Assembly: GCF_013375035.1 (NCBI RefSeq)
Contig: NZ_CP056032.1
Coordinates: forward strand, 1,410,001-1,474,000
Source of the DNA: Spirosoma sp. KUDC1026
GTDB lineage: Bacteria; Bacteroidota; Bacteroidia; Cytophagales; Spirosomataceae
Reading direction: 5' to 3'
Length of the DNA: 64,000 bases
Position numbers and translations under genes: made by a program. The notes below the pieces were generated by a model, which saw nothing but the letters and a program-made list of their open reading frames with translations, was not told the origin of the DNA and did no database searches. Position 1 is the stretch's first letter. Each line of letters starts with the position of its first letter. This document shows, piece by piece, positions 17,930 through 26,442 of the stretch.

Positions 17930-19414
17930 CCGATAGTCCAGCGCGGGTTTCCGGTTGCCGAGCAGGGCTTCGTATTTGAAGTCGGCACCGCGCTTGGCGC
18001 TCCATTCCGTGCGGGCTTGCTGGATGAGGGTCGGCGTTTTATACAGGTCAAGAGCGGTCATGGCCAGCGTTTTGGCGGCAACGATCATACCTTTCTGGCC
18101 GATGCTCATGCCGCTGGTGGCCGTCGACTGCCAGCTGTGGGCGGCACAACCCGGTACCCAGGTCGCCGTCGATAAACCAACGGTCGGTACTACCCAACTC
18201 ACATCACCCACGTCGGTCGATGCACTGCTGGTTGTGGTTTCCGACGCTTCGCGGAAATCTTTTACCTTGGCGGCATCTTCGATAGCCGGACGATCATCGC
18301 CGAACGTTTCGCTGATCTTTTTGGCAAAAGCGGTTTCTTCGGGTGTGTAGTTGACACCACCTACGGCTTGCAGATTCTTGTGCATGACATCGGCCAGCGT
18401 GGTGTTGGGGAGCAGGTTATACACACCACCCAGCACTTCCCATTCTACTTTGGTGCCGGTACCCTTAGCGGCTCCTTCAGCTGCGTTTTCGATTCGTTTC
18501 CAGACGCTTTGCAGAATATCTCGGTCTTTGTGACGAGCGTAGTAGTACACTTCGGCAAAGGCGGGAACAACGTTTGGTGCTTCGCCCCCTTTTGTGATGA
18601 CGTAATGAATGCGGGTGTCCGACGGAATGTGCTCGCGCATCATGTTGACCATGTAGTTCATGGCTTCCACGCCATCCAGCGCCGATCGTCCTTTTTCTGG
18701 GGAGGCAGCCGCGTGAGCCGCAATTCCCCGGAAACGAAACTTCGCGTTCTTGTTGGCCAGTGACGTACTGGCGTCGGCGGCATTCTGATTACCGGGGTGC
18801 CAGTGAAGTACCACATCCACATCGTTAAACAGGCCTTCCCGAACCATGTATACCTTCCCGGAGCCACCTTCTTCAGCTGGGCAACCGTAAATTTTGATCG
18901 TGCCACCGTGCCCCGATTTTTTCAGCCAGTCCTTCACCTCAACCGCAGCGGCTACCGATGCCGTGCCGAACAGATTGTGCCCGCAGCCGTGACCACCTTT
19001 CTGCCCCTGGATGGGTGTAAAGTCAGGCTTGGCTTCCGTAGCCAGACCGGGTAGGGCATCGTACTCACCCAAGATGCCAATAACGGGTTTACCTGACCCG
19101 TACGTAGCAACAAACGCGGTGGGTATGCCCGCAACGCCAGCCTGTACGTCGAATCCTTCTTTTTTGAGTTGTTCCTGCAACAATAGAGAGCTTTTTTCTT
19201 CCTGGTAGCCAAGTTCGGCGAAGTTCCAGATCTGCTTCGACAGGTCGGCGTACTCCGGGAAACGCTTGTCCAGATCGGCGATAACGGCTTGTTTGTCTTT
19301 GTCAGCAGCGGTTGCTGACGACGATGGTTTGGTCTTCTTTGACTGGGCGAAGCTGCCTTCTGGCAACAACAGAGTTGGTAGCAGCAGCGCTGCAGAGAGG
19401 AAAAAGTTACGCAT
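17924..19414 (-). CDS. M20 family metallopeptidase/amidohydrolase (AbgB-like), secreted
   Basis: A 496-residue protein with a signal peptide (about 1-23, ending SFAQ) followed by a zinc amidohydrolase of the M20D type, closest in character to aminobenzoyl-glutamate hydrolase subunit B. Zinc-site marks: GHGCGHNLFG (a Cys-x-His pair), AEEGGSGK (Glu-Glu) and VLHWHPGN. The TKGGEAPNVVPA segment is the dimerisation domain hinge, and a late CAAHSWQ carries a further His. M20D enzymes hydrolyse N-acyl amino acids or aminoacyl dipeptides; the true substrate is unknown. The last codons lie in the octamer repeat array D. The nearest -7-like box is TATCTTGC (19478-19485). Confidence 0.88.
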   Translation of the reverse strand: MRNFFLSAALLLPTLLLPEGSFAQSKKTKPSSSATAADKDKQAVIADLDKRFPEYADLSKQIWNFAELGYQEEKSSLLLQEQLKKEGFDVQAGVAGIPTAFVATYGSGKPVIGILGEYDALPGLATEAKPDFTPIQGQKGGHGCGHNLFGTASVAAAVEVKDWLKKSGHGGTIKIYGCPAEEGGSGKVYMVREGLFNDVDVVLHWHPGNQNAADASTSLANKNAKFRFRGIAAHAAASPEKGRSALDGVEAMNYMVNMMREHIPSDTRIHYVITKGGEAPNVVPAFAEVYYYARHKDRDILQSVWKRIENAAEGAAKGTGTKVEWEVLGGVYNLLPNTTLADVMHKNLQAVGGVNYTPEETAFAKKISETFGDDRPAIEDAAKVKDFREASETTTSSASTDVGDVSWVVPTVGLSTATWVPGCAAHSWQSTATSGMSIGQKGMIVAAKTLAMTALDLYKTPTLIQQARTEWSAKRGADFKYEALLGNRKPALDYRK

Positions 19415-19752
19415 AAAATTGACGGTTGGTTGTATTCAGTTGGGTAATACAGCATCATGTCGCTGTATCAGGAATAAGCAAGATATTCGTTTTGGGCGAA
19501 TTCTCTCGATTCGATAAAAGATATTCAGTGTATTTCTCTCATTACCAGTATTGTGGTGGCTAAGGTATGTTTCCGATGGTCGCTGTTACGTGTACCAAAA
19601 ATGACGAGTCAATAGAGGTTTTGATCTGATCCAGTGCCTAAGATTTAATGGCTCGTCGCCCGGTATAGGATTAACCTGGCATTAAAAGCAGATTAAACAA
19701 TAGGGGTTGGGAGCGGTTAATAAAGGTGTAGATACCAAAGAAACAGTTACTT
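19415..19752. other. Divergent intergenic region (M20 / HPF genes)
   Basis: 338 bp without a gene. On the minus strand TATCTTGC (19478-19485) is a -7-like box for the M20 gene. I see no clear hairpin and no small ORF worth reporting. The plus-strand promoter for the hibernation factor gene is not obvious. Confidence 0.4.
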
Positions 19753-20049
19753 ATGAACTATTCCGTTGATGACATTAAGATCGATCTTCAAACTGTTGGC
19801 TTTGACGAAACGCCCGAATTACTTGCCGACGTAGAGCGTGAATTACGGCGGGTGATGCGCTTCCGGCAGGACATCGTAGCGGCCGATTTTTACCTGAGTG
19901 AAGACGGCGCCAATCCCACGAACAACAAAGTTGCCCGCTGGCGACTGGGTGTGCCGGGCAACGATCTGTTTGCTGAAGCCCGGTCGGCTTCCTGGTCGGG
20001 GAGCCTCCGGGATGCTGGCGAGAAACTACGTCGCCAGTTCGTCGATTAA
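19753..20049 (+). CDS. HPF/RaiA-family ribosome hibernation factor-like protein
   Basis: A 98-residue protein of the short HPF/RaiA (sigma-54 modulation) family. These proteins bind in the mRNA/tRNA channel of the 30S subunit and inactivate ribosomes in starvation. Visible pattern: a beta-alpha-beta-beta-beta-alpha fold with VDDIKIDLQTVGF at the N-terminus, a helix ELLADVERELRRVMRF, a beta hairpin VAADFYLSEDGAN, and ARWRLGVPGNDLFAEA, a motif frequent in Bacteroidota members. The long C-terminal dimerisation domain is absent. It is followed 54 bp later by a baeRF-type gene in the same orientation, which gives the pair a shared ribosome theme. Confidence 0.8.
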   Translation: MNYSVDDIKIDLQTVGFDETPELLADVERELRRVMRFRQDIVAADFYLSEDGANPTNNKVARWRLGVPGNDLFAEARSASWSGSLRDAGEKLRRQFVD

Positions 20050-20103
20050 CGGCTGTCGGCAATCCAATGAATTTGTGTGTATCAATACTCAACTCCCAAC
20101 GCT

Positions 20104-21303
20104 ATGAACCTCTTCACCATCGAACAATTCAACGAGCTAGCCCAACAGTCGGGTAAGCTTTGCGTATCAATCTATTCACCAACGGAACGTCAGTCGACGG
20201 ATGCGTACCGAGCCAGCAAACTTCACTTCAAAAACGCGCTGACTGAGGTACGTAACAAACTAGTGAAGCAACGCGGTATGTCGCAGGCCGATGCCGAAGA
20301 GTTATTGGCTGATGGCTTTCGCCTGCTCGAGGATCAGTCCTTTTGGCAGCATGCGTCCGATATGCTGGCCTGCTTTATCGTCGATGGCGAAATAACAACA
20401 CTGAGCCTTCCGTTAGCGATCGAGACGCCACAGACGCACATCGGTGAGCGACTCTATCTACTGCCGCTCATTCCGGAACTGAACGACGATGGCCATTTCT
20501 ATGTACTGGCGCTTAACCTGAAAGAGGTCGCTCTTTTTGAGGTGACCCGCTCGACCATCCAGGCCATTGATCTTCCCGACGGGATTGATGCATCCTATAC
20601 GGAAGACATTGAGGAATACGAAAATCAGAAACAGCTTCAGCACCAGAGCGGATTCGGACAGGCGGGCGCTATTTTCCACGGGCAGGGCAGTGGCTCCGAC
20701 GAGGAACGTAAAGAACGCATTCTTCAATTCTTTCACCGGCTTAGCAGCGATCTTGATCCACTGTTGCACCAGAACCCGCTTCCGCTGGTACTGGCGGGAG
20801 TCGAGTACCTGATTCCAATTTACAAGCAGGCCAGTAACTATCCGTATACCATTGACGAACACCTGAGCGGTAGTTACTCGGCCGGCGATATGCTTAGCCT
20901 GTCAGCCGAAGCCTGGGAGTTGATGGAACCTCACTTCCGTCAGCAACGGCAGGAACGTAAAGATGAATATAGTCTATTTATGTCGCGGGGGCAGGGCGAT
21001 AGCGATCCGGAGAGTGTTATTATGACGGCACTCAGTGGCGGTGTCGATACGTTGTTCGTGCAACCCGGCACGGACATCTGGGGAACGTACGACGCCGAAA
21101 ACTTTACGCTGACAATCGACGGGGAGGCAACGCCCGATAATTACTCCCTAACCGACGAGGCTGCCAAGAAAACCAAAGAATACGGCGGTACGGTGTACCT
21201 GGTCGATGAAGAAGCCATGCCGGCTTCTGGCGCGTTGATAGCTGGTATTTTCCGCTACCCCGTTACTGAAACCGTCGGCGAGGAAGCGGTGACCAACGAA
21301 TAA
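20104..21303 (+). CDS. baeRF-family (archaeo-eukaryotic release factor-like) protein
   Basis: A 399-residue protein that resembles the bacterial archaeo-eukaryotic release factor (baeRF) family, which is related to eRF1/Pelota and is thought to act on stalled ribosomes. The N-terminus MNLFTIEQFNELAQQSG leads into CVSIYSPTERQSTDAYR, typical of the family. The middle contains FYVLALNLKEVALFEV (the Sm-like core) and a loop GAIFHGQGSGSDEERK. This loop has a G-Q-G but not the GGQ tripeptide of eRF1, and it sits where baeRF members carry a glycine-rich catalytic-like loop. The C-terminal ALSGGVDTLFVQPG and KKTKEYGGTVYLV match the L7Ae-like domain. I chose the ATG at 20104. It is likely cotranscribed with the HPF-like gene. 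Confidence 0.7.
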   Translation: MNLFTIEQFNELAQQSGKLCVSIYSPTERQSTDAYRASKLHFKNALTEVRNKLVKQRGMSQADAEELLADGFRLLEDQSFWQHASDMLACFIVDGEITTLSLPLAIETPQTHIGERLYLLPLIPELNDDGHFYVLALNLKEVALFEVTRSTIQAIDLPDGIDASYTEDIEEYENQKQLQHQSGFGQAGAIFHGQGSGSDEERKERILQFFHRLSSDLDPLLHQNPLPLVLAGVEYLIPIYKQASNYPYTIDEHLSGSYSAGDMLSLSAEAWELMEPHFRQQRQERKDEYSLFMSRGQGDSDPESVIMTALSGGVDTLFVQPGTDIWGTYDAENFTLTIDGEATPDNYSLTDEAAKKTKEYGGTVYLVDEEAMPASGALIAGIFRYPVTETVGEEAVTNE

Positions 21304-21320
21304 GCAATAAACGATACAAG

Positions 21321-21387
21321 TGACAGGCCTGGTTTTGACACAGTTCAGCATTCGCATTGCTAGATAGTGTCAAAACCAGGCCTGTTA
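21321..21387. terminator. Long inverted repeat terminator between convergent genes
   Basis: A 21-bp arm (TGACAGGCCTGGTTTTGACAC) and its complement with one mismatch, loop about 25 nt, between the baeRF gene and the convergent GH43 gene. It is suited to terminate both. Confidence 0.75.
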
Positions 21388-21441
21388 CGTTTGTCGATCG
21401 TTGTGATAGACGTGCCTGTAAAATAGTTGGTTTACAGAGAA

Positions 21442-22611
21442 TTAACGAGAATGGACCGTAGCTGGTACGCCCGACGGAAGTTTCTGGGGCGACGTAGTTG
21501 GCCCTTCAATGGTAATTTGGCCGTCTTTCACCCGCATCCGGTCGATAAAAACCACCCGCTCATCACCGGTTTTAGCAGTCCGCCCGTGGTAGACGCAGAA
21601 CATTTCCTTGCCGTCGGGTGAGTACGTAATGCTGTTGTGACCCGTCCCCGTTACTGAACCGCCTTTGTCGCTGTTCTTTTCCAGAATCGGGTTGTTGGCC
21701 GCTTTTCGGAACGGTCCCAGCGGGGAGGTGGCCGTAGCATAGCCAATGGCATAATACTGCCCCCCGAAATGATTGGCCGAGTACATGATGTAGTACAGGT
21801 TGTCTTTCTTGAACGTCGTCGACCCCTCCGTCCAGCGCCGGTTTACTTCATGGGCCGTCACCGACCGACTTTCCCAGTCCGCCTGTTTGTCGCTCAGTTT
21901 GACGGGCGGACGCAGCAGCAGTACCGGCTTGCCGATCACACCCGAAAAGTCAGGTTTCAACTCAACGCCGTACACCCAGCTTTCTTCGATCTCCTTGTAC
22001 CAGCCTTTCTGCCGGGCCATGTCCGCAATTTCACTGTCGACGGGGTGTTTGTAGCAGCAGCGGGAATAGTACAGGTACGCTTTACCGTTGCTATCCATGA
22101 ATACGTTAGCGTCGATGACGGGGTAACCGGGATCAAAGAGGGGTTTGTCGGTCAGGTCGACGAACGGGCCGGTGGGCTTGTCGGCGACGGCGACTCCGAT
22201 GCGGAAATTTTCGACTTCGTTAGTGGGATTATGACGCCATTGGGCGCTGTAAAAGAGATAGTATTTTCCCTTTACCTCGTACACTTCAGGAGCCCAGTAG
22301 GCCCCGTCCCACTTGGCGTTCGGGTCGCTCCAGCCGTTTTTATTATCATGAAAATAGACCTGTCCTTCCGGCTTCCAGTGAACCATGTCTTTGGACGAAT
22401 AAGCGGCAAACCCCTGTTTGGCCCCGCCCCCCGTGCCATACATGTAGTAAGTGCCCTGCGTGTGGAGGACGTATGGATCGCCGAATTCAACGGGTAACGG
22501 ATTGGTGTAGGTGTTTTTTTGTGCGGCAACAGCCGTCGGGGACGTCTGCGCCACGGCCGGCGACAGTGTCACCAGCGTCAGGAGAAGTCCCAGAATCCAT
22601 GCTTTAGTCAT
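21442..22611 (-). CDS. Glycoside hydrolase family 43 protein, secreted
   Basis: A 389-residue secreted protein: signal peptide (MTKAWILGLLLTLV, ending AVAQ) followed by a five-bladed beta-propeller of the GH43 type. The family acid triad is visible as Asp in EFGDPYVL (about 45, base), Asp in VIDANVFMD (about 167, pKa modulator) and Glu in RRWTEGSTTF (about 262, acid). WAPEVYEVKGKYYLFYS is the typical blade-2 signature. GH43 enzymes cleave arabinan, xylan or similar plant polysaccharides, so this is a likely plant-glycan hydrolase, but the linkage cannot be read. I chose the ATG at 22611 because it begins the signal peptide. Confidence 0.9.
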   Translation of the reverse strand: MTKAWILGLLLTLVTLSPAVAQTSPTAVAAQKNTYTNPLPVEFGDPYVLHTQGTYYMYGTGGGAKQGFAAYSSKDMVHWKPEGQVYFHDNKNGWSDPNAKWDGAYWAPEVYEVKGKYYLFYSAQWRHNPTNEVENFRIGVAVADKPTGPFVDLTDKPLFDPGYPVIDANVFMDSNGKAYLYYSRCCYKHPVDSEIADMARQKGWYKEIEESWVYGVELKPDFSGVIGKPVLLLRPPVKLSDKQADWESRSVTAHEVNRRWTEGSTTFKKDNLYYIMYSANHFGGQYYAIGYATATSPLGPFRKAANNPILEKNSDKGGSVTGTGHNSITYSPDGKEMFCVYHGRTAKTGDERVVFIDRMRVKDGQITIEGPTTSPQKLPSGVPATVHSR

Positions 22612-22634
22612 ACGTTTGAGCGAGTTTAGCCCTG

Positions 22635-22642
22635 CAAAGGTA
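22635..22642 (-). promoter_or_regulatory. -7 promoter box of the GH43 gene
   Basis: TACCTTTG on the minus strand, a full match to TAnnTTTG, about 24 bp before the chosen start codon; the transcript leader would be short. Confidence 0.5.
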
Positions 22643-22670
22643 GGCATACATCGACTACGCAGATGAGTAG

Positions 22671-22919
22671 CTAATTTTCCGGGCGTGACAGGCGCAGCAG
22701 GAGGGTGGCTTTCGATGTCAGCGCACCGGGGGCATTGAGGTCGTCGGGGAGCAGACCGAGCATCGCCAGCAGACGGGTTAGCCGGTCGAGCTGATGCCGC
22801 TGTTCCGTTGTGTGTATCTGCAGCGTAATTAACTCATGATCGCGCCGATGGGCGTCAATCTGAAGTTGCTGGATATGCAACCTGAGTACATCCAGTTCGT
22901 GCTTGTCTTTTTCAGTCAT
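22671..22919 (-). CDS. Small coiled-coil protein, hypothetical
   Basis: An 82-residue protein that is mainly one predicted coiled coil (DKHELDVLRLHIQQLQ to RHQLDRLTRLLAMLG), with a short C-terminal tail. No signal peptide or known domain. The -7-like box TATCTTGC upstream on the minus strand (about 22944-22955) supports transcription. Function unknown. Confidence 0.55.
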   Translation of the reverse strand: MTEKDKHELDVLRLHIQQLQIDAHRRDHELITLQIHTTEQRHQLDRLTRLLAMLGLLPDDLNAPGALTSKATLLLRLSRPEN

Positions 22920-23064
22920 CAGGTAGGTGGTGGGGTGTGAATCAGCAAGATAGAAATTTTGTGTTCAGAAGGTTGTCTTATCACTTCTCCCGCACCGTAA
23001 ATTATGGCGCGGTCAGCTTTACTCTTGCGACTGTCACGCTTTTTATATACCGAAACCTGTACCG

Positions 23065-24048
23065 ATGATCGAAAAAACGCTGCCTTATTTTATTCATGCG
23101 TTCACGAACCTCAACACCGGTGGTGGGCGAATAAAAGAAGCGGCTCCTCACAAGCCGATTGTGTTACTGGCTGTAATTCAGGCGTTTGAGGGTGGATTGC
23201 TAACGGATAACCGGGTTGTTATTTCGCCTGAACTTATCAGTATTTTCAAAGCAAACTGGAATGCGCTCGTGACAACGGGGCACACGCTGGGATTTGCCAT
23301 GCCGTTCTTTCGGTTGAAAAACGAAGCTGGCGCGTGGTGGCAGTTGGTCGCTAAATCTGGTTGCGAACTATGGGTACAAACAGGTGATCTGTCGAATTTT
23401 TCCAGCCTGAGTAATGCTGTAGCCTACGCAGAACTGGACGCCCATCTGACGGAGTTACTGCTTGATGCGACGTCCCGCACGGTGCTTCGGCAGGCATTGC
23501 TGGACAGTTACTTTTCGGGACGGAGCAACACCGCGAGCCCAGACGCCAACGGGGAAATTGATCAGATTCGCCGTGAGTTGCAGGAAATAGTACCTGCCGG
23601 AAGCGGCACTGGATCGAAGGGTGCGAAGAAGCGTCCCAATGGCGAAACATACGAGATTGAACTCTATACCCGTGATGCCGTCTTTCGCCAGGAGGTCGTG
23701 CGACTTTATAACGACACGTGTTGTGTTACCGGCCTGCGCGTGGCGGCTCCATACTCGTTTTCGATGGTCGATGCCTGCCACATTGTTCCGTTCTACAAAA
23801 CGTTCAACAACCACCCGACTAACGGTATCGCACTTTGCCCGAATCTACACCGCGCGTTCGATAAAGGGGCTCTTTCGGTCGACGATAACTATCGAGTGAT
23901 GGTATCGCCGACGTTCGCAGAAAACGAACAGAGTGATTACAGTCTGAACGCGTTGATTGGCAAACCCATCAGCCTACCTTCCGATGAGCGATACCTACCC
24001 GATCTGACCGCGTTTGCGTGGCACCGAAAGTTTATATTTAAGGGGTGA
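23065..24048 (+). CDS. HNH endonuclease (putative restriction endonuclease)
   Basis: A 327-residue protein with a C-terminal HNH nuclease domain (PF13391 type): CCVTGLRV, then VDACHIVPF (the first His), then HPTNGIALCPNLHRAFDKG (the Asn and the second His), followed by SVDDNYRV. The N-terminal ~200 residues, beginning PYFIHAFTNLNTGGG...KPIVLLAVIQAF, match the DNA-binding half found in HNH restriction-like proteins of many bacteria. No methyltransferase gene is adjacent, so it may cut modified DNA or be a solitary defence nuclease. Codon use and the neighbouring toxin-antitoxin remnants mark this as an accessory segment. Confidence 0.85.
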   Translation: MIEKTLPYFIHAFTNLNTGGGRIKEAAPHKPIVLLAVIQAFEGGLLTDNRVVISPELISIFKANWNALVTTGHTLGFAMPFFRLKNEAGAWWQLVAKSGCELWVQTGDLSNFSSLSNAVAYAELDAHLTELLLDATSRTVLRQALLDSYFSGRSNTASPDANGEIDQIRRELQEIVPAGSGTGSKGAKKRPNGETYEIELYTRDAVFRQEVVRLYNDTCCVTGLRVAAPYSFSMVDACHIVPFYKTFNNHPTNGIALCPNLHRAFDKGALSVDDNYRVMVSPTFAENEQSDYSLNALIGKPISLPSDERYLPDLTAFAWHRKFIFKG

Positions 24049-24191
24049 AGCTGATCGAAAAACGATTTGGCGTTGATTACGAAACAATGCCCGTGTATAT
24101 CAGTGCCCTCGACCGGGTGTCGACCGAGTATATCTAATAGCACAAAGCAAGTAGAAAATCGCTATCTTGCTGATAGTCAACCCAGAGAGTT

Positions 24192-24404
24192 ATGCATACT
24201 GCCTCGGATTTAAAACATCTGATTACCGAAGGCATCAAAGGCTTACCAGCATAATACTTGATTGAGGTAGTTGATTTCGTCGTATTCATTCGGCGTCGGC
24301 TCATGGAACAGGAACCCTATGATGTAGAGAGCATCCGTCAATAACTGAGTCTGTTGGATGTCCGTGAGTGGTAACACATCAAAGGTGAGTTCGCCAATTT
24401 TAGG
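24192..24404 (+). pseudogene. Degenerate antitoxin gene (DUF2281-like) with internal stops
   Basis: The frame from the ATG at 24192 reads MHTASDLKHLITEGIKGLPA, then a TAA (24252-24254), then YLIEVVDFVVFIRRRL, a second TAA (24342-24344), then LSLLDVREW, a third TAA, then HIKGEFANF and TAG. The read-through product resembles small DUF2281-type antitoxins (LPA..YLIEVVDFVVF; helix-rich; ending with an EFANF-like segment). The stops are all consistent with C to T or G to T changes at CAA or GAA codons. A promoter-like sequence upstream (24158-24180) is nearly identical to the one before the live antitoxin. No matching toxin remains next to it. Confidence 0.6.
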
Positions 24405-24462
24405 TAAGCAACTCAGATGCCGTGTATTTCGTTATCTTGCTGACGGTAAAATCAGAACGAAT

Positions 24463-24714
24463 ATGGAAGCGACGTTTGTGGCAAAGCCAAGCGAACTAAA
24501 AGAGCAACTTCTACAGAAGATTGAGCAGTTCTTTGAGGGAGATGATCGTCCAGTAACCGTCACTCTAAAGCGAGATGACGTCCCCCGTTATGATCCTCAG
24601 GAGCTATTAAAACGTATGCAGGAGACTCGTCAGAAATACCCCCCTAAGAAAATTGACGCCGACATTGATATTAATAAGTTGATTGATGAAATGTATTGGG
24701 AAGGAAACCACTAA
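24463..24714 (+). CDS. Putative antitoxin of a PIN-toxin module
   Basis: An 83-residue protein with a basic-acidic helical body (VAKPSELKEQLLQKIEQFF, then DVPRYDPQELLKRMQETRQ) ending in an acidic tail (DADIDINKLIDEMYW). The stop codon is directly followed by the toxin ATG with no gap, as in many toxin-antitoxin operons. I chose the ATG at 24463 because the upstream in-frame ATG lies in the degenerate antitoxin region. The -7-like box TATCTTGC (24433-24440) is 23 bp upstream. Antitoxin role is inferred from position and size. Confidence 0.75.
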   Translation: MEATFVAKPSELKEQLLQKIEQFFEGDDRPVTVTLKRDDVPRYDPQELLKRMQETRQKYPPKKIDADIDINKLIDEMYWEGNH

Positions 24715-25125
24715 ATGATCTATTTCGATACAGATGTGTTGGTGAACTACTGCGTTGAGCAAGAAGCTGCCAAGCACCAACAAGCCATTCAGCTTATCGA
24801 ACAGGCCATCACTGATGGCCTGTTTTTTATTTCTACCTTGTCGCTCAATGAGCTAGCTTTTGCGCTGACTAAAGTTAGAGTGAAAGTAAGTCGCGATGAA
24901 ATCACAGTACACTTGAATGACTTTTACCTCTTAAATCCGGTACCTGTTACACTGGAACAAGTGCAACGGGCGGCAGAAATTGCTTATAAAATTGGCTTTA
25001 GTCATATGAGTGACTGCGTACACACAGCTGTGGCGGAAGAATACTGTACCGAGCTATACACGTATAACCGTTCAGACTTTCAGCTTATCCAGCACCACAC
25101 GAAGCTGAAGATTACAATCCTTTGA
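24715..25125 (+). CDS. PIN-domain toxin (VapC-like ribonuclease)
   Basis: A 136-residue PIN-domain protein. Acidic active-site residues are visible: Asp5 and Asp7 in YFDTDVLVNY, Glu46 in SLNELAFAL, Asp100 in SHMSDCVHTAVA, and Asp121 in TYNRSDF. VapC-type toxins cleave tRNA or rRNA and are held inactive by the antitoxin encoded just upstream. It is translationally coupled to the antitoxin (TAAATG junction). An alternative is a PIN nuclease with another RNA target. Confidence 0.88.
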   Translation: MIYFDTDVLVNYCVEQEAAKHQQAIQLIEQAITDGLFFISTLSLNELAFALTKVRVKVSRDEITVHLNDFYLLNPVPVTLEQVQRAAEIAYKIGFSHMSDCVHTAVAEEYCTELYTYNRSDFQLIQHHTKLKITIL

Positions 25126-25162
25126 ATAACAGTCATGTACACAAAATGCATACGAGCGGTTT

Positions 25163-25197
25163 ATCATGTACAAAAAACCGATTTTTTTGTACATGAT
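25163..25197. terminator. Bidirectional terminator between toxin and cysteine desulfurase genes
   Basis: ATCATGTACAAAAAA, loop CCGA, TTTTTTTGTACATGAT. A and T runs on both sides allow termination in both directions between convergent genes. Confidence 0.8.
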
Positions 25198-25202
25198 GAT
25201 TA

Positions 25203-26375
25203 TCATACCAACGCCCGCAGCTCTTCCACCACACCTTTCACCGCATTGATTGTAGCTATTACGTCGGCTTCCGTACTGAATCGCCCTAAGCTAAATCGCA
25301 GACAGGAAAAGGCTTCCGTTTCGCTCAGACCCATTGCCAGCAATACGTGGGACGGGTCGATGCTGGCGGCTGTACAGGCGGAACCGTTCGAGACGGCAAT
25401 GCCCTCCAAACCCATAATCAGGGCGTCAGAGTCGCAGTTTTCAAAACAGATATTGGTTGTGTTGTAAAGCCGCTGCTCCCGATCTCCGTTTACGGACGTA
25501 CCCGGAATTTGTAGCAGTTCGCTTTCCAATTGGTCTCGAAGAGACGTAAGTCTCTGTATTTCCTGCCTGTCAGCGATTGGAGCCAGCTCGGCCGCTTTGC
25601 CCATGCCAACGATGCCCGGAACGTTCAAGGTGCCGCTACGTAAACCCCGTTCGTGACCGCCACCGTGTAAAACGGCTTCCAGCTTTACTTTTCGGATTGA
25701 TGAACCGGCTAGATTATGCTGCCGGACATAGAGGCCACCAACGCCTTTAGGGCCGTAGAATTTATGCGCCGAAAACGTTAGCAGATCGATTCCGTCTTTG
25801 TCTACGTCGATGGGCAATTTACCGACGGCCTGCGTAGCGTCGGTCATGAAGAGGGCACCGGTATCGTGGGCGAGCTGGGCAATCTCGCGGATGGGCTGGA
25901 TGACGCCCGTTTCGTTGTTGGCCCACATAACCGATACCAGCAGCGTATCAGGTCGAATGGCCTCTTTGACCAGGGCCAAATCCAGTAGCCCCGCGCCGGC
26001 GTTCCGGGTTGGTTGAACGGGCAGGTACGTTACTTCATAACCGCGTTTCTCCAGATAAACACACACGTCGAGCACGGCTTTGTGCTCGGTCTGCACCGTA
26101 ACAATGTGCTTCTTGGTTTGCCCATACACCTCGGCAACGCCTTTGAGTGCCAGATTGATCGCTTCGGTAGCCCCCGACGTAAAGACCAGCTCGTGCGGAT
26201 CGCAATGGATTAGGTCCGCCATCTGTTGCCGGGCCGTCTTAACGGCGTTGCTTGCCGATACGCCGAATGGATGTGTACTGGCAGCATTGGCAAAGTTGTC
26301 GGTCAGGAACGGCATCATCGTGTCCAGTACACGCGGGTCGATGCGGGTCGTGGCGTTGTTGTCCAGATAGATCAT
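25203..26375 (-). CDS. Cysteine desulfurase (IscS/NifS family)
   Basis: A 390-residue PLP-dependent enzyme that takes sulfur from cysteine for iron-sulfur cluster or thiolation pathways. Marks: YLDNNATT near the N-terminus, TSGATEAINLALKG, His98 in VQTEHKAVL, NETGVIQPI, the PLP lysine Lys205 in TFSAHKFYGPKG, GGGHERGLRSGT, and the catalytic Cys334 in SNGSACTAAS. The Cys loop matches group I (IscS/NifS) enzymes. No iscU or other cluster-assembly gene is next to it. Located convergently to the toxin gene. Confidence 0.95.
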   Translation of the reverse strand: MIYLDNNATTRIDPRVLDTMMPFLTDNFANAASTHPFGVSASNAVKTARQQMADLIHCDPHELVFTSGATEAINLALKGVAEVYGQTKKHIVTVQTEHKAVLDVCVYLEKRGYEVTYLPVQPTRNAGAGLLDLALVKEAIRPDTLLVSVMWANNETGVIQPIREIAQLAHDTGALFMTDATQAVGKLPIDVDKDGIDLLTFSAHKFYGPKGVGGLYVRQHNLAGSSIRKVKLEAVLHGGGHERGLRSGTLNVPGIVGMGKAAELAPIADRQEIQRLTSLRDQLESELLQIPGTSVNGDREQRLYNTTNICFENCDSDALIMGLEGIAVSNGSACTAASIDPSHVLLAMGLSETEAFSCLRFSLGRFSTEADVIATINAVKGVVEELRALV

Positions 26376-26442
26376 ACGTGAAGATAGGTAGAAAATGCCC
26401 CACCTTGCCTGTTATCAGTTGAACCATCAAGGCAACTCAGCT

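Noticed and set aside
20077-20103. Upstream start for the baeRF gene
   Set aside because: The extra nine residues are not part of the family start MNLFTIEQF.
24045-24137. 30-codon frame starting GTG that overlaps the HNH gene stop
   Set aside because: Too short and not recognisable. It may be the tail of a lost gene, but nothing supports a product.
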